From: Polaromonas sp. | GTDB taxonomy: Bacteria > Pseudomonadota > Gammaproteobacteria > Burkholderiales > Burkholderiaceae_C | Direction of reading: 5' to 3' | Assembly (NCBI GenBank): GCA_013297865.1 | Contig: JAAFIP010000012.1 | Coordinates: 1-64,000, forward strand | DNA length: 64,000 bases | Part shown: in pieces, positions 19,757 to 30,397 of the stretch | Numbering within the stretch: position 1 is the first letter of the stretch | How the letters are laid out: every line of letters starts with the position of its first letter | Translations under genes and position numbers: made by a program | Notes under the pieces: model-generated | What the model was told of the DNA's origin: nothing | What the model saw: only the letters and a program-made list of their open reading frames with translations | The model's database searches: none

Positions 19757-21088
19757 ATGAAACCAGTGCTGGCTTTAGTTGGCCGCCCCAACGTCGGTAA
19801 ATCGACCCTGTTTAACCGCCTCACCAAATCGCGCGATGCGATTGTGGCTGATTTTGCGGGGCTCACGCGCGACCGCCACTACGGCAACGGCAAGCAGGGC
19901 AAGCACGAGTACATTGTCATCGACACCGGGGGTTTTGAGCCTACGGCGGAAAGCGGCATCTACAAGGAAATGGCCAAGCAGACCCGCCAGGCTGTGGCTG
20001 AGGCGGACGTGGTGATCTTTGTGGTGGACGCGCGCGAAGGCATCAGCGCACAAGACTACGACATTGCCAAATACCTGCGTAAGCTGGGCAAACCCACCAT
20101 TTTGACGGCCAACAAGGCCGAGGGCCTGAAAGAAGGCCACCAAGTATCAGATTTTTACGCCTTGGGCTTGGGCGATGTGATGCCGATCTCGGCCTCGCAC
20201 GGGCAGGGCATGAAAGAATTGCTCGAGCTGGCTTTTGCCCCGCTTAATCTGAGCGACGAGCCCGAGGTGATCGAAGACAACGGTGCCATCAAGCTCGCCG
20301 TTGCGGGCCGCCCCAATGTAGGCAAATCGACCCTGATCAACACCTGGCTGGGTGAAGAGCGATTGGTGGCATTTGACATGCCCGGCACCACACGCGACGC
20401 GATCAGTGTGCCTTTTGAGCGTGACGGACAGCTGTTTGAGCTGATTGATACGGCAGGCATTCGCCGCAAAGGCAAAGTGTTTGAAGCGATCGAAAAATTC
20501 TCTGTAGTCAAAACCCTGCAGGCGATTGAGTCGGCCAACGTCGTGCTGCTGCTGCTGGATGCCACGCAGGGCATCACCGAGCAGGACGCCCATATCGCAG
20601 GCTACATCCTCGATTCTGGCCGCGCCGTGGTGCTGGCCGTCAACAAATGGGATGCGGTAGACGCTTACCAGCGCGAGCAGTTGCAGCGCTCAATCGAGTT
20701 GCGCCTGAGTTTTCTGAAATTCGCCAACCTGCATATGATCTCGGCCACCAAACGCCAGGGCCTGGGCCCCGTGTGGAAATCCATTATTCAGGCCCACAAG
20801 GCGGCGACTTGCAAGATGTCCACCCCCATGCTGACCCGTCTGTTGATGGAGGCGGTGCAGTTCCAGGCGCCCCAGCGTTCAGGCATGTTCCGTCCCAAGC
20901 CACGCTATGCCCACCAGGGCGGCATGAACCCTCCTGTGGTCGTGGTACACGGCAACTCGCTGGAGGGAATTACAGATTCCTACAAAAGATTTTTGGAGGG
21001 TCGTATCCGCAAAGCTTTTGACCTGACAGGCACCCCGCTACGGGTGGAAATGAAGTCTTCCAGCAATCCTTACGCCGATAAAGACTAA
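19757..21088 (+). CDS. der: Ribosome assembly GTPase Der (EngA)
   Basis: A tandem-GTPase-domain factor for 50S subunit maturation. Two G1 motifs are intact, [12 protein letters not shown] at the N-terminus and [12 protein letters not shown] near residue 187. NKAE and NKWD are the respective G4 motifs, and DTGG and DTAG the G3 motifs. The KH-like C-terminal domain includes [11 protein letters not shown]-like basic sequence. The length of 443 residues is standard. The gene begins 17 bp after bamB. Confidence 0.97.
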   Translation: MKPVLALVGRPNVGKSTLFNRLTKSRDAIVADFAGLTRDRHYGNGKQGKHEYIVIDTGGFEPTAESGIYKEMAKQTRQAVAEADVVIFVVDAREGISAQDYDIAKYLRKLGKPTILTANKAEGLKEGHQVSDFYALGLGDVMPISASHGQGMKELLELAFAPLNLSDEPEVIEDNGAIKLAVAGRPNVGKSTLINTWLGEERLVAFDMPGTTRDAISVPFERDGQLFELIDTAGIRRKGKVFEAIEKFSVVKTLQAIESANVVLLLLDATQGITEQDAHIAGYILDSGRAVVLAVNKWDAVDAYQREQLQRSIELRLSFLKFANLHMISATKRQGLGPVWKSIIQAHKAATCKMSTPMLTRLLMEAVQFQAPQRSGMFRPKPRYAHQGGMNPPVVVVHGNSLEGITDSYKRFLEGRIRKAFDLTGTPLRVEMKSSSNPYADKD

Positions 21089-21121
21089 AACCTCTAAACG
21101 CCACTGGCTTTGTGTGAACTT

Positions 21122-21150
21122 TTGGGTTTTAAGCCAGTCTATGGTATGTT
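21122..21150 (+). promoter_or_regulatory. Possible promoter ahead of hfq
   Basis: TTGGGT (21122-21127) and TATGTT (21145-21150) are 17 bp apart, 53 bp before the hfq GTG. A separate hfq-hflX-hflKC promoter here would match other proteobacteria. Consensus-based only. Confidence 0.35.
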
Positions 21151-21203
21151 CGCAACCTCACAATTAATTTTCATCAACCTCACTCTTGAACACGGAGCAT
21201 ATC

Positions 21204-21473
21204 GTGAGCAATAACAAAGGCCAACTTCTGCAAGACCCCTTCCTCAATCAGCTTCGCCGCGAGCATGTGCCTGTGTCGATCTATCTGGTCAACGGAATCA
21301 AGCTGCAGGGTCAAATTGAATCTTTCGACCAGTACGTCGTCCTCCTGCGTAACACCGTGACCCAAATGGTCTACAAACACGCTATTTCCACCATCGTTCC
21401 AGGCCGTGCAGTGGCGTTTACCAACATGCACACCGAAGAAGACGGTGCCCAGGGAGCCGGACCTGCGCAATGA
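21204..21473 (+). CDS. hfq: RNA chaperone Hfq
   Basis: An Sm-like hexameric RNA chaperone for small RNA-mRNA pairing. The sequence carries the full Sm fold: [20 protein letters not shown], then the proximal-face Q8/D9-like residues, [17 protein letters not shown] and the Sm2 motif YKHAIST. The GTG at 21204 is preferred because ACGGAG lies 6 bp upstream; a TTG 18 bp earlier is also in frame. The C-terminal tail is short (about 15 residues after the Sm core). hflX follows immediately. Confidence 0.96.
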   Translation: MSNNKGQLLQDPFLNQLRREHVPVSIYLVNGIKLQGQIESFDQYVVLLRNTVTQMVYKHAISTIVPGRAVAFTNMHTEEDGAQGAGPAQ

Positions 21474-21474
21474 C

Positions 21475-22704
21475 ATGGCCCCGCAGCACGGGGTTTCCAA
21501 GTCGCAAGCAGCAGACACCGTCAAGGTAGTCTTGGTAGGGGTTGACCTTGGTCTACCCCACTTTGATAACGAGCTCGAAGAGCTGGGCCTGCTGGCACAG
21601 ACGGCAGGCATGACACCGGTGTGCCGCATCACCTGCAAACGCAAAGCACCCGATGCGGCGCTGTTTGTAGGCTCGGGTAAAGCCGACGAAATCAAAATGC
21701 TGGCCCAGGCCCACGGCGCCACTGAAATCCTCTTTGACCAGTCGCTCAGCCCCGCGCAGCAGCGCAATCTGGAGCGCCACACGGAGCTGGCGGTGAATGA
21801 TCGCACCTTGCTGATTCTGGAGATCTTCGCGCAGCGTGCGCGCAGCCACGAAGGCAAGCTGCAGGTCGAGCTGGCACGGCTGCAATACCTGTCCACCCGA
21901 CTGGTGCGCCGCTGGTCCCACCTGGAGCGCCAGCAGGGTGCCATCGGCACGCGCGGCGGCCCGGGTGAAAAGCAGATCGAACTGGACCGCCGCATGATCG
22001 GTGAAACCATCAAGCGCACCAAAGCCCGGCTGGAGCAGGTCAAAAAACAGCGCGGCACCCAGCGCCGCCAGCGCGAGCGACGCAATCACTACGGCATCTC
22101 ACTGGTGGGCTACACCAACGCTGGCAAATCCACCCTGTTCAATGCCCTGGTCAAGGCCCGCGCCTATGCCGCCGACCAGCTGTTTGCCACGCTGGACACC
22201 ACCACGCGAGCGCTGTATCTGGGCGACGCACGCCAGTCGGTCAGCCTGTCAGACACGGTGGGTTTTATCCGCGATCTGCCTCACGGCCTGATCGATGCGT
22301 TTGAGGCCACCCTGCAAGAGGCGGCAGAAGCTGATCTTTTGCTGCATGTGGTCGATGCGGCCAATTCCGATTACACCGAGCAGATTGCCCAGGTGCAGCG
22401 CGTGCTGCAAGAGATTGGTGCAGACAAAATTCCGCAGGTTCTGGTATTTAATAAACTTGATGCTATTGAAAAAGCGCGTTGGCCCCTGCATCTGCGCGAT
22501 ATGTATAAAATCGATGGTGTTTCCCATGCCCGTGTGTTTGTCAGCGCCCGCGACGCCACTGGCTTGCCACAGCTGCGTGCCTTGCTGGCCGAACGTGCCA
22601 TGCTGACTCGGACTGACGACGCCACACTGCTGCCGCTGGAGCAGGGTGAATTTGCAACAAATTCCCTGCCAGCAGCCCCACATATTGCAGCACAATCGGG
22701 CTGA
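21475..22704 (+). CDS. hflX: Ribosome-splitting GTPase HflX
   Basis: A GTPase that rescues stalled or stressed 70S ribosomes. The N-terminal HflX domain carries GSGKADEI and ILFDQSLSPAQQRNLE, followed by a coiled coil (RTKARLEQVKKQRGTQRRQR). The G domain has GYTNAGKSTLFN, DTVGFIRDLPH and NKLD. The ATG at 21475 sits one base after the hfq stop, behind an AGGGAG site within the hfq 3' end. Gene order hfq-hflX-hflK-hflC is the classical hflA locus. Confidence 0.95.
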   Translation: MAPQHGVSKSQAADTVKVVLVGVDLGLPHFDNELEELGLLAQTAGMTPVCRITCKRKAPDAALFVGSGKADEIKMLAQAHGATEILFDQSLSPAQQRNLERHTELAVNDRTLLILEIFAQRARSHEGKLQVELARLQYLSTRLVRRWSHLERQQGAIGTRGGPGEKQIELDRRMIGETIKRTKARLEQVKKQRGTQRRQRERRNHYGISLVGYTNAGKSTLFNALVKARAYAADQLFATLDTTTRALYLGDARQSVSLSDTVGFIRDLPHGLIDAFEATLQEAAEADLLLHVVDAANSDYTEQIAQVQRVLQEIGADKIPQVLVFNKLDAIEKARWPLHLRDMYKIDGVSHARVFVSARDATGLPQLRALLAERAMLTRTDDATLLPLEQGEFATNSLPAAPHIAAQSG

Positions 22705-22784
22705 AACTGCTGGCAACCGCCCAGGATTAGGCACAATGCTGTTTATTCCCATGTGATTACGCTTCACCTAAATACCCGATCCCC

Positions 22785-24257
22785 ATGAGCCCCATTGCTA
22801 TTCCCTCGCGCCTTGCCAGTTTGCCAGCGGCCATTGTTCGCGGCTTGCGCGGCATGTTCAATCTCAACGATGGCAAGTGGGGGCGCGGTGACGACAAGCC
22901 TGCTTCCGGCTCGGATGGAGCAGCTCCAACACCTGCGCCAGCGCCCGATGCCGCACCTGCTCCAGCCCCAGCCCCTGCGCCTGAGCAGCCCTCCAATGTG
23001 CGCCCGCTCAACACGGGTGGCCAGGGCAATGGGCCGCAAAACTCCAACCAAGGCCCCAACCAGGGCCCGCCCGATCTGGACGAGCTGTGGCGCGATTTCA
23101 ATAAAAAACTCAACGGCCTGTTCGGTGGCAAAAAAGGCAAAGCCGACCCTCGCCAGACAGACTGGAACCGCCATAACGGTGGGGGTGGAGGCGGCGGTGG
23201 TGGCGGTTTTCAGCCCGACATGAAATCCGCCGGCATTGGCGCGGGCCTGATTGCAGTGATCGCTGTGCTCATCTGGTTGGGTACAGGCTTTTTCATTGTG
23301 CAGGAAGGTCAGCAGGCGGTCATTACCCGGTTTGGCGAGCTCAAAGGCACGCGTGAAGCAGGTTTTAACTGGCGCATGCCATACCCGATTGAGCGCCATG
23401 AAACCGTGGCCTTGACGCAGCTGCGCTCCATCGAGATTGGCCGTGGCACCAATGCCCAGGCCACGGGTCTGAAAGATTCGTCCATGCTCACGCAGGACGA
23501 AAACATTGTCGACATCCGGTTCACCATCCAGTACCGCCTCAAGAGCGCAGCCGACTACCTGTTCCAGAACCGCAACCCCGACGATGCTGTCACCAAGGCC
23601 GCTGAATCTGCCATCCGCGAAGTGGTGGGTAAAAGCACCATGGATACCGTGCTCAACAAAGACCGCGAGTCCATTCAGCGCGATGTCGTCAAGAGCGTGC
23701 AGTCCCAGCTGGACCGCTACAAGACCGGCATCCAGATCCAGACGGTCAACATCCAGAACGTGCAGCCGCCCGAGCCGGTGCAGGCCGCGTTTGACGACGC
23801 GCTCAAGGCAGGCCAGGACCGTGACCGTCTGAAAAACGAAGGCCAAGCCTACGCCAACGACGTGATTCCGCGCGCCAAAGGTACGGCAGCCCGGCTCAAG
23901 GAAGAAGCTGACGGCTACAAATCCAACGTGATTGCCCGCGCCGAAGGTGATGCGCAGCGCTTCAAATCCGTTTTTACCGAATACCAAAAAGCGCCCCAAG
24001 TCACGCGTGACCGCATGTACCTGGACGCCATGCAGCAAATCTACAGTGGTGTGACCAAGGTCATGGTGGACTCCAAGCAGGGCAATAACCTGCTGTATCT
24101 GCCACTGGACAAGATCATGCAAATGACTGCCAACCAGGGCAGTGAAATCCTCACCCTGCCAACGACCAGCTCGCCCACCAGCACGGCCCCCATAGCCAGC
24201 CCGCCTGACGCCCGCTCACGCGACACTGGACGCAGCCGCGAGCGCGACCCTCGCTGA
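22785..24257 (+). CDS. hflK: HflK, SPFH subunit of the FtsH-regulating complex
   Basis: A membrane-anchored band-7/SPFH protein that forms the HflKC cage around FtsH. The first ~145 residues are a long Pro/Ala/Gly-rich cytoplasmic leader with a poly-Gly stretch (positions ~23180-23205). One transmembrane segment (AGLIAVIAVLIWLGTGFFIV region) follows at about residues 148-168. The SPFH domain includes QAVITRFGEL, DIRFTIQYRLKSAADYLF and KSTMDTVLNKDRE. The tail after residue ~450 is Ser/Thr/Pro-rich. It is 15 bp ahead of hflC. Confidence 0.94.
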   Translation: MSPIAIPSRLASLPAAIVRGLRGMFNLNDGKWGRGDDKPASGSDGAAPTPAPAPDAAPAPAPAPAPEQPSNVRPLNTGGQGNGPQNSNQGPNQGPPDLDELWRDFNKKLNGLFGGKKGKADPRQTDWNRHNGGGGGGGGGGFQPDMKSAGIGAGLIAVIAVLIWLGTGFFIVQEGQQAVITRFGELKGTREAGFNWRMPYPIERHETVALTQLRSIEIGRGTNAQATGLKDSSMLTQDENIVDIRFTIQYRLKSAADYLFQNRNPDDAVTKAAESAIREVVGKSTMDTVLNKDRESIQRDVVKSVQSQLDRYKTGIQIQTVNIQNVQPPEPVQAAFDDALKAGQDRDRLKNEGQAYANDVIPRAKGTAARLKEEADGYKSNVIARAEGDAQRFKSVFTEYQKAPQVTRDRMYLDAMQQIYSGVTKVMVDSKQGNNLLYLPLDKIMQMTANQGSEILTLPTTSSPTSTAPIASPPDARSRDTGRSRERDPR

Positions 24258-24272
24258 TCAGGAGACAACAAC

Positions 24273-25169
24273 ATGAATAAACTCGGACTCGTCATCACCA
24301 CCATTTTGGTCGCCCTGGCCATATTGGCTTCTACCCTGTTTGTGGTCGACCAGCGCCAGTTCGGCGTGCTGTACTCCTTTGGCCAGATCAAGGAAGTCAT
24401 CACCGAACCCGGCTTGCGCTTCAAGCTGCCCCAGCCTTTCCAGAACGTCGTTTTCCTCGACCGCCGTGTGCTTACGCTGGACAGCCCCGAAACCGGCTCC
24501 ATCCAGACTGCCGAAAAGAAAAACCTGGTGGTCGATTGGCTGGTGAAATGGCGCATTGCCGATGCGCGCCAGTTCATCCGCAATAACTCTGGTGGCACCA
24601 ACATCTCCACCGCTGAAGCGCGATTGACCTCGGTAGTGCAGGATGCGCTGAACTCCGAGGTGACCAAGCGCACCGTCAAGGATGTGCTGTCTACCGACCG
24701 CGACAAAATCATGCAAGGCGTGCAGCAGCGCCTGATCGACGACGCCAAAACCTTTGGTATCGAGATCGTGGACGTGCGCATCAAGCGCGTGGATTTTCCC
24801 TCTTCGGTGGCCGATTCGGTTTACCAGCGCATGAAGTCTGAACGCCAGCAGGTAGCCAATGAGCTGCGTTCCACGGGCGGTGCCGAAGGCGAAAAAATTC
24901 GCGCTGATGCAGACCGCCAGCGCGATGTGCTGATTGCCGAAGCCTACCGTGATGCGCAAAAAGTCAAGGGTGATGGCGATGCCAAAGCCGCAGCGCTGTA
25001 TGCAGAGGCTTTTGGTCGTGACCCGCAGTTTGCGCAGTTTTACCGCAGCCTGGATGCCTACAAGGCCAGCTTTAGCAAAAAGAGCGACGTCATGGTGCTC
25101 GACCCATCTTCAGAGTTCTTTAAAACCATGCGCAGTGGCGGCCCTGGCGCTGCAGCGGCTAAAAAATAA
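24273..25169 (+). CDS. hflC: HflC, SPFH subunit of the FtsH-regulating complex
   Basis: The partner of HflK. A signal-anchor helix at residues 5-22 (GLVITTILVALAILASTLFV) precedes the SPFH domain (DQRQFGVLYSFGQIKEVI, FLDRRVLTLDSPE, NLVVDWLVKWRIADARQF). A helical region with E-A-Y-R-D-A-Q-K-V-K-G-D-G-D-A is typical for the family end. Length 298 is normal. AGGAGA lies ahead of the ATG, and the gene is the last of the hfl cluster. Confidence 0.94.
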   Translation: MNKLGLVITTILVALAILASTLFVVDQRQFGVLYSFGQIKEVITEPGLRFKLPQPFQNVVFLDRRVLTLDSPETGSIQTAEKKNLVVDWLVKWRIADARQFIRNNSGGTNISTAEARLTSVVQDALNSEVTKRTVKDVLSTDRDKIMQGVQQRLIDDAKTFGIEIVDVRIKRVDFPSSVADSVYQRMKSERQQVANELRSTGGAEGEKIRADADRQRDVLIAEAYRDAQKVKGDGDAKAAALYAEAFGRDPQFAQFYRSLDAYKASFSKKSDVMVLDPSSEFFKTMRSGGPGAAAAKK

Positions 25170-25187
25170 GCCTGCGCTGTCAAGCCA

Positions 25188-25370
25188 ATGGACACGTTAT
25201 GGGCAGCGCTGGCTCTGGTCCTGGTGATTGAGGGCTTGCTGCCTTTCATTTCTCCAGGCACCTGGCGGCGCATGTTCGAGCAGGTGCTCAAGATGCACGA
25301 CGGCCAGATACGCTTTTACGGCATGGCCAGCATAGCGATAGGTTTGGTGCTGCTTTGGCTTGTGCGCTGA
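25188..25370 (+). CDS. DUF2065 small membrane protein
   Basis: A 60-residue protein with two membrane helices (LWAALALVLVIEGLLPFI and YGMASIAIGLVLLWLV) around a basic loop with W-R-R-M-F. This is the DUF2065 (YjeT-like) family, which regularly follows hflC and precedes hisZ/purA in proteobacteria. Function is unknown. It lies 18 bp behind hflC. Confidence 0.85.
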   Translation: MDTLWAALALVLVIEGLLPFISPGTWRRMFEQVLKMHDGQIRFYGMASIAIGLVLLWLVR

Positions 25371-25494
25371 TCTGACAGTGGGCTGTCCGCAGCCCAAAGA
25401 ACGCGCAAAAACCTGGGTAGGGGCCATAAAACCCCAGGATAGCCCGGTAAAATCCTGTTTTTAACAGCACGCGCTTTTCCTTGGCGCTTTTCCC

Positions 25495-26667
25495 ATGTCC
25501 GCCTGGGTCCTCCCTGATCACATCGCCGATGTTTTGCCCTCAGAGGCCCGGCACATCGAAGAACTGCGCCGCGAACTGCTGGATACCGCGCGCAGCTACG
25601 GCTATGAGCTGGTCATGCCGCCCCAGCTGGAATACCTCGAATCCCTGCTGACGGGCACCGGCCAGGCGCTGGATTTGCAAACCTTCAAACTGGTCGACCA
25701 GCTCTCGGGCCGCACCATGGGCCTGCGTGCCGACACCACGCCCCAGGTGGCCCGTATTGATGCCCATCTGCTCAACCGCGAAGGTGTCACCCGCCTGTGC
25801 TATTGCGGCCCGGTGTTGCACACCGCCCCTGCCAAACCCCATGCCACCCGCGAGCCCTTGCAATTGGGCGCTGAGATGTATGGCCACGCTGGCGCAGAGG
25901 CTGACCTGGAGGTGCTGCTGCTGGCTATCGACTGCCTGCAGCGCGCTGGCGTGCAGCACATGACGGTGGACCTGGCCGATGCGCGCCTGGTGCGCAGCAT
26001 GCTCGCTGGCGTGATGGCTACACCCGAACAGCTGGAGCAGGTGCATGCGGCTTTAGCTGCTAAAGACGCCGCCGCCCTGGCCCATTTGACAGCCAGCTTC
26101 CCAGCGGCCAGCCGCGACGGCTTGGCCACGCTGGTGCAGCTGTATGGCGATGAAAAGGTGCTGGTTGAGGCAGAAAAAGCCTTCCAGGCCAATAAAACAT
26201 CGCGGGAGCAGCTATCAAATTTGAAGCAACTGGCCAGCCAGGTGAAGTCTGTGTACCCGCAGGTCAGCATCAGCTTTGACCTGGCCGACTCGCGCGGCTA
26301 CGCCTACTACACCGGCGTGCGCTTTGCGGTCTACTGCCCCGGCGCTACCGATGCGCTGGCGCGCGGCGGGCGCTATGACGAAGTCGGTTCCGTGTTTGGG
26401 CGTAACCGCCCGGCAGTGGGCTTCAGCCTGGATGTGAAAGAGCTGGTGGGCGTGGTGCCAGCACGTGCGCTGAAAGCTGCCATCCGCGCGCCCTGGCCAG
26501 AGCAGACGCCCCAGGGCGCCAGCTTGCGCGCCGCCGTGCACGCGCTGCGCGCACGCGGCGAGACGGTGGTGTGCGTGCTGCCCGGCCATGAACATGAAGT
26601 GCAGGAATTTACCTGTGACCGCGCGCTGGTAGAGGCGGCGGGGCAGTGGGTGGTGAAAGCGATTTAA
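25495..26667 (+). CDS. hisZ: ATP phosphoribosyltransferase regulatory subunit HisZ
   Basis: A catalytically inactive histidyl-tRNA synthetase paralogue that pairs with short-form HisG in the first step of histidine synthesis. It keeps the class II fold ([17 protein letters not shown], then [23 protein letters not shown] and [19 protein letters not shown]) but lacks the full synthetase tRNA-binding domain. Residues ~230-243 ([15 protein letters not shown]) are encoded by an interspersed repeat copy and lie in a helical region. hisG is not in this window. purA follows. Confidence 0.93.
   Translation: MSAWVLPDHIADVLPSEARHIEELRRELLDTARSYGYELVMPPQLEYLESLLTGTGQALDLQTFKLVDQLSGRTMGLRADTTPQVARIDAHLLNREGVTRLCYCGPVLHTAPAKPHATREPLQLGAEMYGHAGAEADLEVLLLAIDCLQRAGVQHMTVDLADARLVRSMLAGVMATPEQLEQVHAALAAKDAAALAHLTASFPAASRDGLATLVQLYGDEKVLVEAEKAFQANKTSREQLSNLKQLASQVKSVYPQVSISFDLADSRGYAYYTGVRFAVYCPGATDALARGGRYDEVGSVFGRNRPAVGFSLDVKELVGVVPARALKAAIRAPWPEQTPQGASLRAAVHALRARGETVVCVLPGHEHEVQEFTCDRALVEAAGQWVVKAI
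26183..26224 (+). repeat. Interspersed repeat, copy 4 (in frame inside hisZ)
   Basis: TCCAGGCCAATAAAACATCG followed by CGGGAGCAGCTATCAAATTT. It is read in a different frame (T-S-R-E-Q-L) from the bamB, metC and phaZ copies (N-I-A-G-A-A-I). Confidence 0.85.
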
Positions 26668-28035
<1,368 letters not shown>

Positions 28036-28095
28036 GCGTTTTTAGCGTTATATCCCTTCCCCTCACATTACCCACCAACACAAGAGACCTCCAAC

Positions 28096-28620
28096 ATGCT
28101 TACCGAAGACGGCAAACACCTTTATGTCAGCTACGACGAATACCACAACCTGACCGAAAAACTGGCCATCAAAGTGCACCAGTCGGGCTGGCAGTTTGAC
28201 ACCATCCTGTGCCTGGCACGCGGTGGCATGCGCCCTGGCGACATTTTGAGCCGCATCTTCAACAAGCCCCTGGCCATCATGTCCACCAGCTCCTACCGCG
28301 CCGAGGCCGGCACGGTGCAGGGCCATCTGGACATCGCCCGTTACATCACCACACCCAAGGGCGAAATCGCCGGCAAAGTGCTGCTGGTAGACGACCTGGC
28401 CGACACGGGCCACACGCTCAAAGCCGTGGTCGACTCGCTGCGCAACAACTACAAGCCCATCACCGAACTACGCACCGCTGTCATCTGGACCAAGGGCGTG
28501 TCCACCTTCCAGCCCGACTACTCGGTAGACTTCCTGCCCACCAACCCCTGGATTCACCAGCCTTTTGAGGGCTACGACAGCCTGTCGCCTGACAAACTGA
28601 TGGAGAAGTGGAAGGTTTGA
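28096..28620 (+). CDS. Purine-type phosphoribosyltransferase
   Basis: A 174-residue type I phosphoribosyltransferase. The PRPP loop is VLLVDDLADTGHTL, with C-L-A-R-G-G-M at the N-terminal sheet and a W-I-x-x-P hood-like C-terminus. Position directly after purA points to hypoxanthine or xanthine/guanine salvage; the substrate cannot be fixed from sequence. A Rho-independent terminator follows at 28645. Confidence 0.88.
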   Translation: MLTEDGKHLYVSYDEYHNLTEKLAIKVHQSGWQFDTILCLARGGMRPGDILSRIFNKPLAIMSTSSYRAEAGTVQGHLDIARYITTPKGEIAGKVLLVDDLADTGHTLKAVVDSLRNNYKPITELRTAVIWTKGVSTFQPDYSVDFLPTNPWIHQPFEGYDSLSPDKLMEKWKV

Positions 28621-28644
28621 TACTCAAATCTCCCTGAGGATGTC

Positions 28645-28668
28645 AAGGGCCGCTCACGCGGCCCTTTT
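28645..28668 (+). terminator. Rho-independent terminator
   Basis: A 9-bp perfect stem AAGGGCCGC / GCGGCCCTT with a TCAC loop, followed by TT and a short T-rich run, 25 bp after the phosphoribosyltransferase stop. It closes the hisZ-purA unit. Confidence 0.8.
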
Positions 28669-28711
28669 GCTTTGTGCCATGGTTTGCGCAAAAACTCGCT
28701 ACCATCTAGCC

Positions 28712-29959
28712 ATGACCGAGCCCATCACCCACCTGATCCACCATCCCTACCAGCCGCCTAACACCTTTGTCGCGCCACAAACCGGCGTGTACAAGGCGTC
28801 TACCGTTATCTTCCCCAACGTTGCTGCCATGCGCACGCGCGAGTGGAAAGACAAGTCGGGCTACACCTACGGACTGCACGGCACACCCACCACCTTCATT
28901 CTGGAAGAGCGCATCGCCGCGCTGGAAGGCGGCTTGCAGTGTGTGCTGGTGCCCAGCGGGCTGGCAGCTATTGCCAATGTAGACTTCGCGCTGCTGGCCA
29001 CAGGCGACGAGCTGTTGATCCCCGACAACGCCTACGGCCCTGGCAAAGTGCTGGCCGCAGGCGAGTTGGCGCAGTTCGGCATCAGCCACCGCTACTACGA
29101 CAGCATGGACGCAGCCGACCTGGCCGCCAAAATCACCCACAAAACCAAACTCGTCTGGCTCGAAGCCCCTGGCTCGGTCACCATGGAGTTTCCCGACCTG
29201 CTGGCCTTGGTCACCGTGTGCAAACAGCGCGGCGTGCTCTGCGCCATTGACAACACCTGGGGCGCAGGCCTCGCGTTCAATGCGTTTGACCTGGATGGCA
29301 AAGGCGCGGGCGTGGACATCAGCATCCAGGCACTGACCAAATACCCCAGCGGTGGTGGCGACGTGCTGATGGGCAGTGTGGTCACGCGCGACGCAGCCCT
29401 GGGCCTGAAAATCAAACTCACCCATATGCGCACGGGCGTGGGCGTAGCCGCCAACGACGCCGAGCTGGTGCTGCGCAACCTGCCCAGCATCGCGCTGCGC
29501 TACCAGGCCCACGACGCCGCGGCCCGCCAGCTGGCCGCCTGGCTGCACAAACGCCCCGAGGTAGAGACCGTGCTACACCCCGCGTTGCCCGGCTCCCCTG
29601 GCCATCAGCACTGGAAACAGCTGTGCGCCCAACAGAATATCGCGGGAGCAGCTATAAATAATGTAGCAAGCGAGATGGTTACCCATGGCAATGCCGCCGG
29701 CCTGTTCAGCATCGTTTTCAAAGAGCGCTACACCAGCGCGCAAGTAGACGCATTCTGTGACGCCCTCAAGCTCTTCAAGCTCGGCTACTCATGGGGCGGC
29801 CACCTGAGCCTGGTCGTGCCCTACGACATCCCCTCCATGCGCGACGCCACCGTAGCCCACTGGCCCTACCGCGGTACTTTGGTGCGCTTTAACATTGGTC
29901 TGGAAGATGTGCGCGACTTGCAGGCGGATATGGAGCAGGCGCTGGGCAAATTGGTTTGA
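28712..29959 (+). CDS. metC: Cystathionine beta-lyase-type PLP enzyme
   Basis: A Cys/Met-metabolism PLP enzyme of the MetC type (cystathionine to homocysteine, pyruvate and ammonia). Motifs include YTYGLHGTPTT near the N-terminus, V-L-V-P-S-G-L-A-A-I, the cofactor Asp in C-A-I-D-N-T-W and the Schiff-base region S-I-Q-A-L-T-K210-Y-P-S-G-G. The start is placed at 28712 where homology begins. Near residue 308 an interspersed repeat encodes [14 protein letters not shown]. Everything from that point to the stop is repeated at 32008-32339, so the 3' end may have been exchanged. Confidence 0.88.
   Translation: MTEPITHLIHHPYQPPNTFVAPQTGVYKASTVIFPNVAAMRTREWKDKSGYTYGLHGTPTTFILEERIAALEGGLQCVLVPSGLAAIANVDFALLATGDELLIPDNAYGPGKVLAAGELAQFGISHRYYDSMDAADLAAKITHKTKLVWLEAPGSVTMEFPDLLALVTVCKQRGVLCAIDNTWGAGLAFNAFDLDGKGAGVDISIQALTKYPSGGGDVLMGSVVTRDAALGLKIKLTHMRTGVGVAANDAELVLRNLPSIALRYQAHDAAARQLAAWLHKRPEVETVLHPALPGSPGHQHWKQLCAQQNIAGAAINNVASEMVTHGNAAGLFSIVFKERYTSAQVDAFCDALKLFKLGYSWGGHLSLVVPYDIPSMRDATVAHWPYRGTLVRFNIGLEDVRDLQADMEQALGKLV
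29631..29666 (+). repeat. Interspersed repeat, copy 5 (inside metC)
   Basis: AACAGAATATCGCGGGAGCA then GCTATAAATAATGTAG. It marks the left limit of the segment shared with the partial metC copy at 32008. Confidence 0.85.
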
Positions 29960-30035
29960 TACGCGATCTGGCTTGACCAATTCGACCCAACACAGCTTGG
30001 CAGCTTGAGCCTTAAGGGGAGTGAACCGAACGACG

Positions 30036-30091
30036 GAGCCATTGCGGATAACGGCTTGCCATGCGTTACTTAGCCGTTCCGACAATGGCTC
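30036..30091. repeat. Long imperfect stem-loop behind metC
   Basis: GAGCCATTG/CAATGGCTC (9 bp), CGGA/TCCG (4 bp) and ACGGC/GCCGT (5 bp) pair in nested order, with a TA bulge on one side and a single A on the other, around a 17-nt loop. It lies 20 bp before the first gene of the small membrane-protein cluster. It could be a terminator-like or recombination structure; it lacks a T-run and the GTTRRRY box expected of an integron attC site. Confidence 0.6.
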
Positions 30092-30111
30092 ATTAAAAAG
30101 AAAGGCTATCA

Positions 30112-30363
30112 ATGAACATTAAAGATTTGGCACTCTACATCATCGTTCTGATGGGCATACAGATGCTGCTTGTAGCGATCATTACCCGCATGAATAAAGA
30201 ATTTTTTGATGACGAAAACGCATTGAAGTACTTTATTGCCTTACGACGGTTTTGGGCCGCGAAACCTACATCGGCAGCAATAATTATGTTTTGCTATGCA
30301 GCTTGTTTCATTGAGCTATTTATTGTCTTTTGGGTCGCGTCAAGCCAGAGCGCAGTGCGTTAG
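30112..30363 (+). CDS. Small two-helix membrane protein, unknown function
   Basis: An 83-residue protein with membrane helices near residues 5-25 (LALYIIVLMGIQMLLVAII) and 55-77 (AAIIMFCYAACFIELFIVFWV), separated by a charged loop with NKEFFDDENALKYF. AAAGAAAGG lies upstream of the ATG. It is the first of five small, low-G+C genes placed between two copies of the metC 3' end. No family is recognised. Confidence 0.6.
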   Translation: MNIKDLALYIIVLMGIQMLLVAIITRMNKEFFDDENALKYFIALRRFWAAKPTSAAIIMFCYAACFIELFIVFWVASSQSAVR

Positions 30364-30397
30364 GTTTAATAAAAGTATTCTTTACGAAGAGACGAAA

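Noticed and set aside
30036-30091. Integron attC site before the small membrane-protein cluster
   Set aside because: The stem has bulges like attC, but no GTTRRRY/RYYYAAC pair is correctly placed, and no similar site follows each gene of the cluster.
30348-30372. A GTTAGGT box near the end of the first cassette gene as attC core
   Set aside because: No partner box lies upstream at a suitable distance, so it is probably chance.
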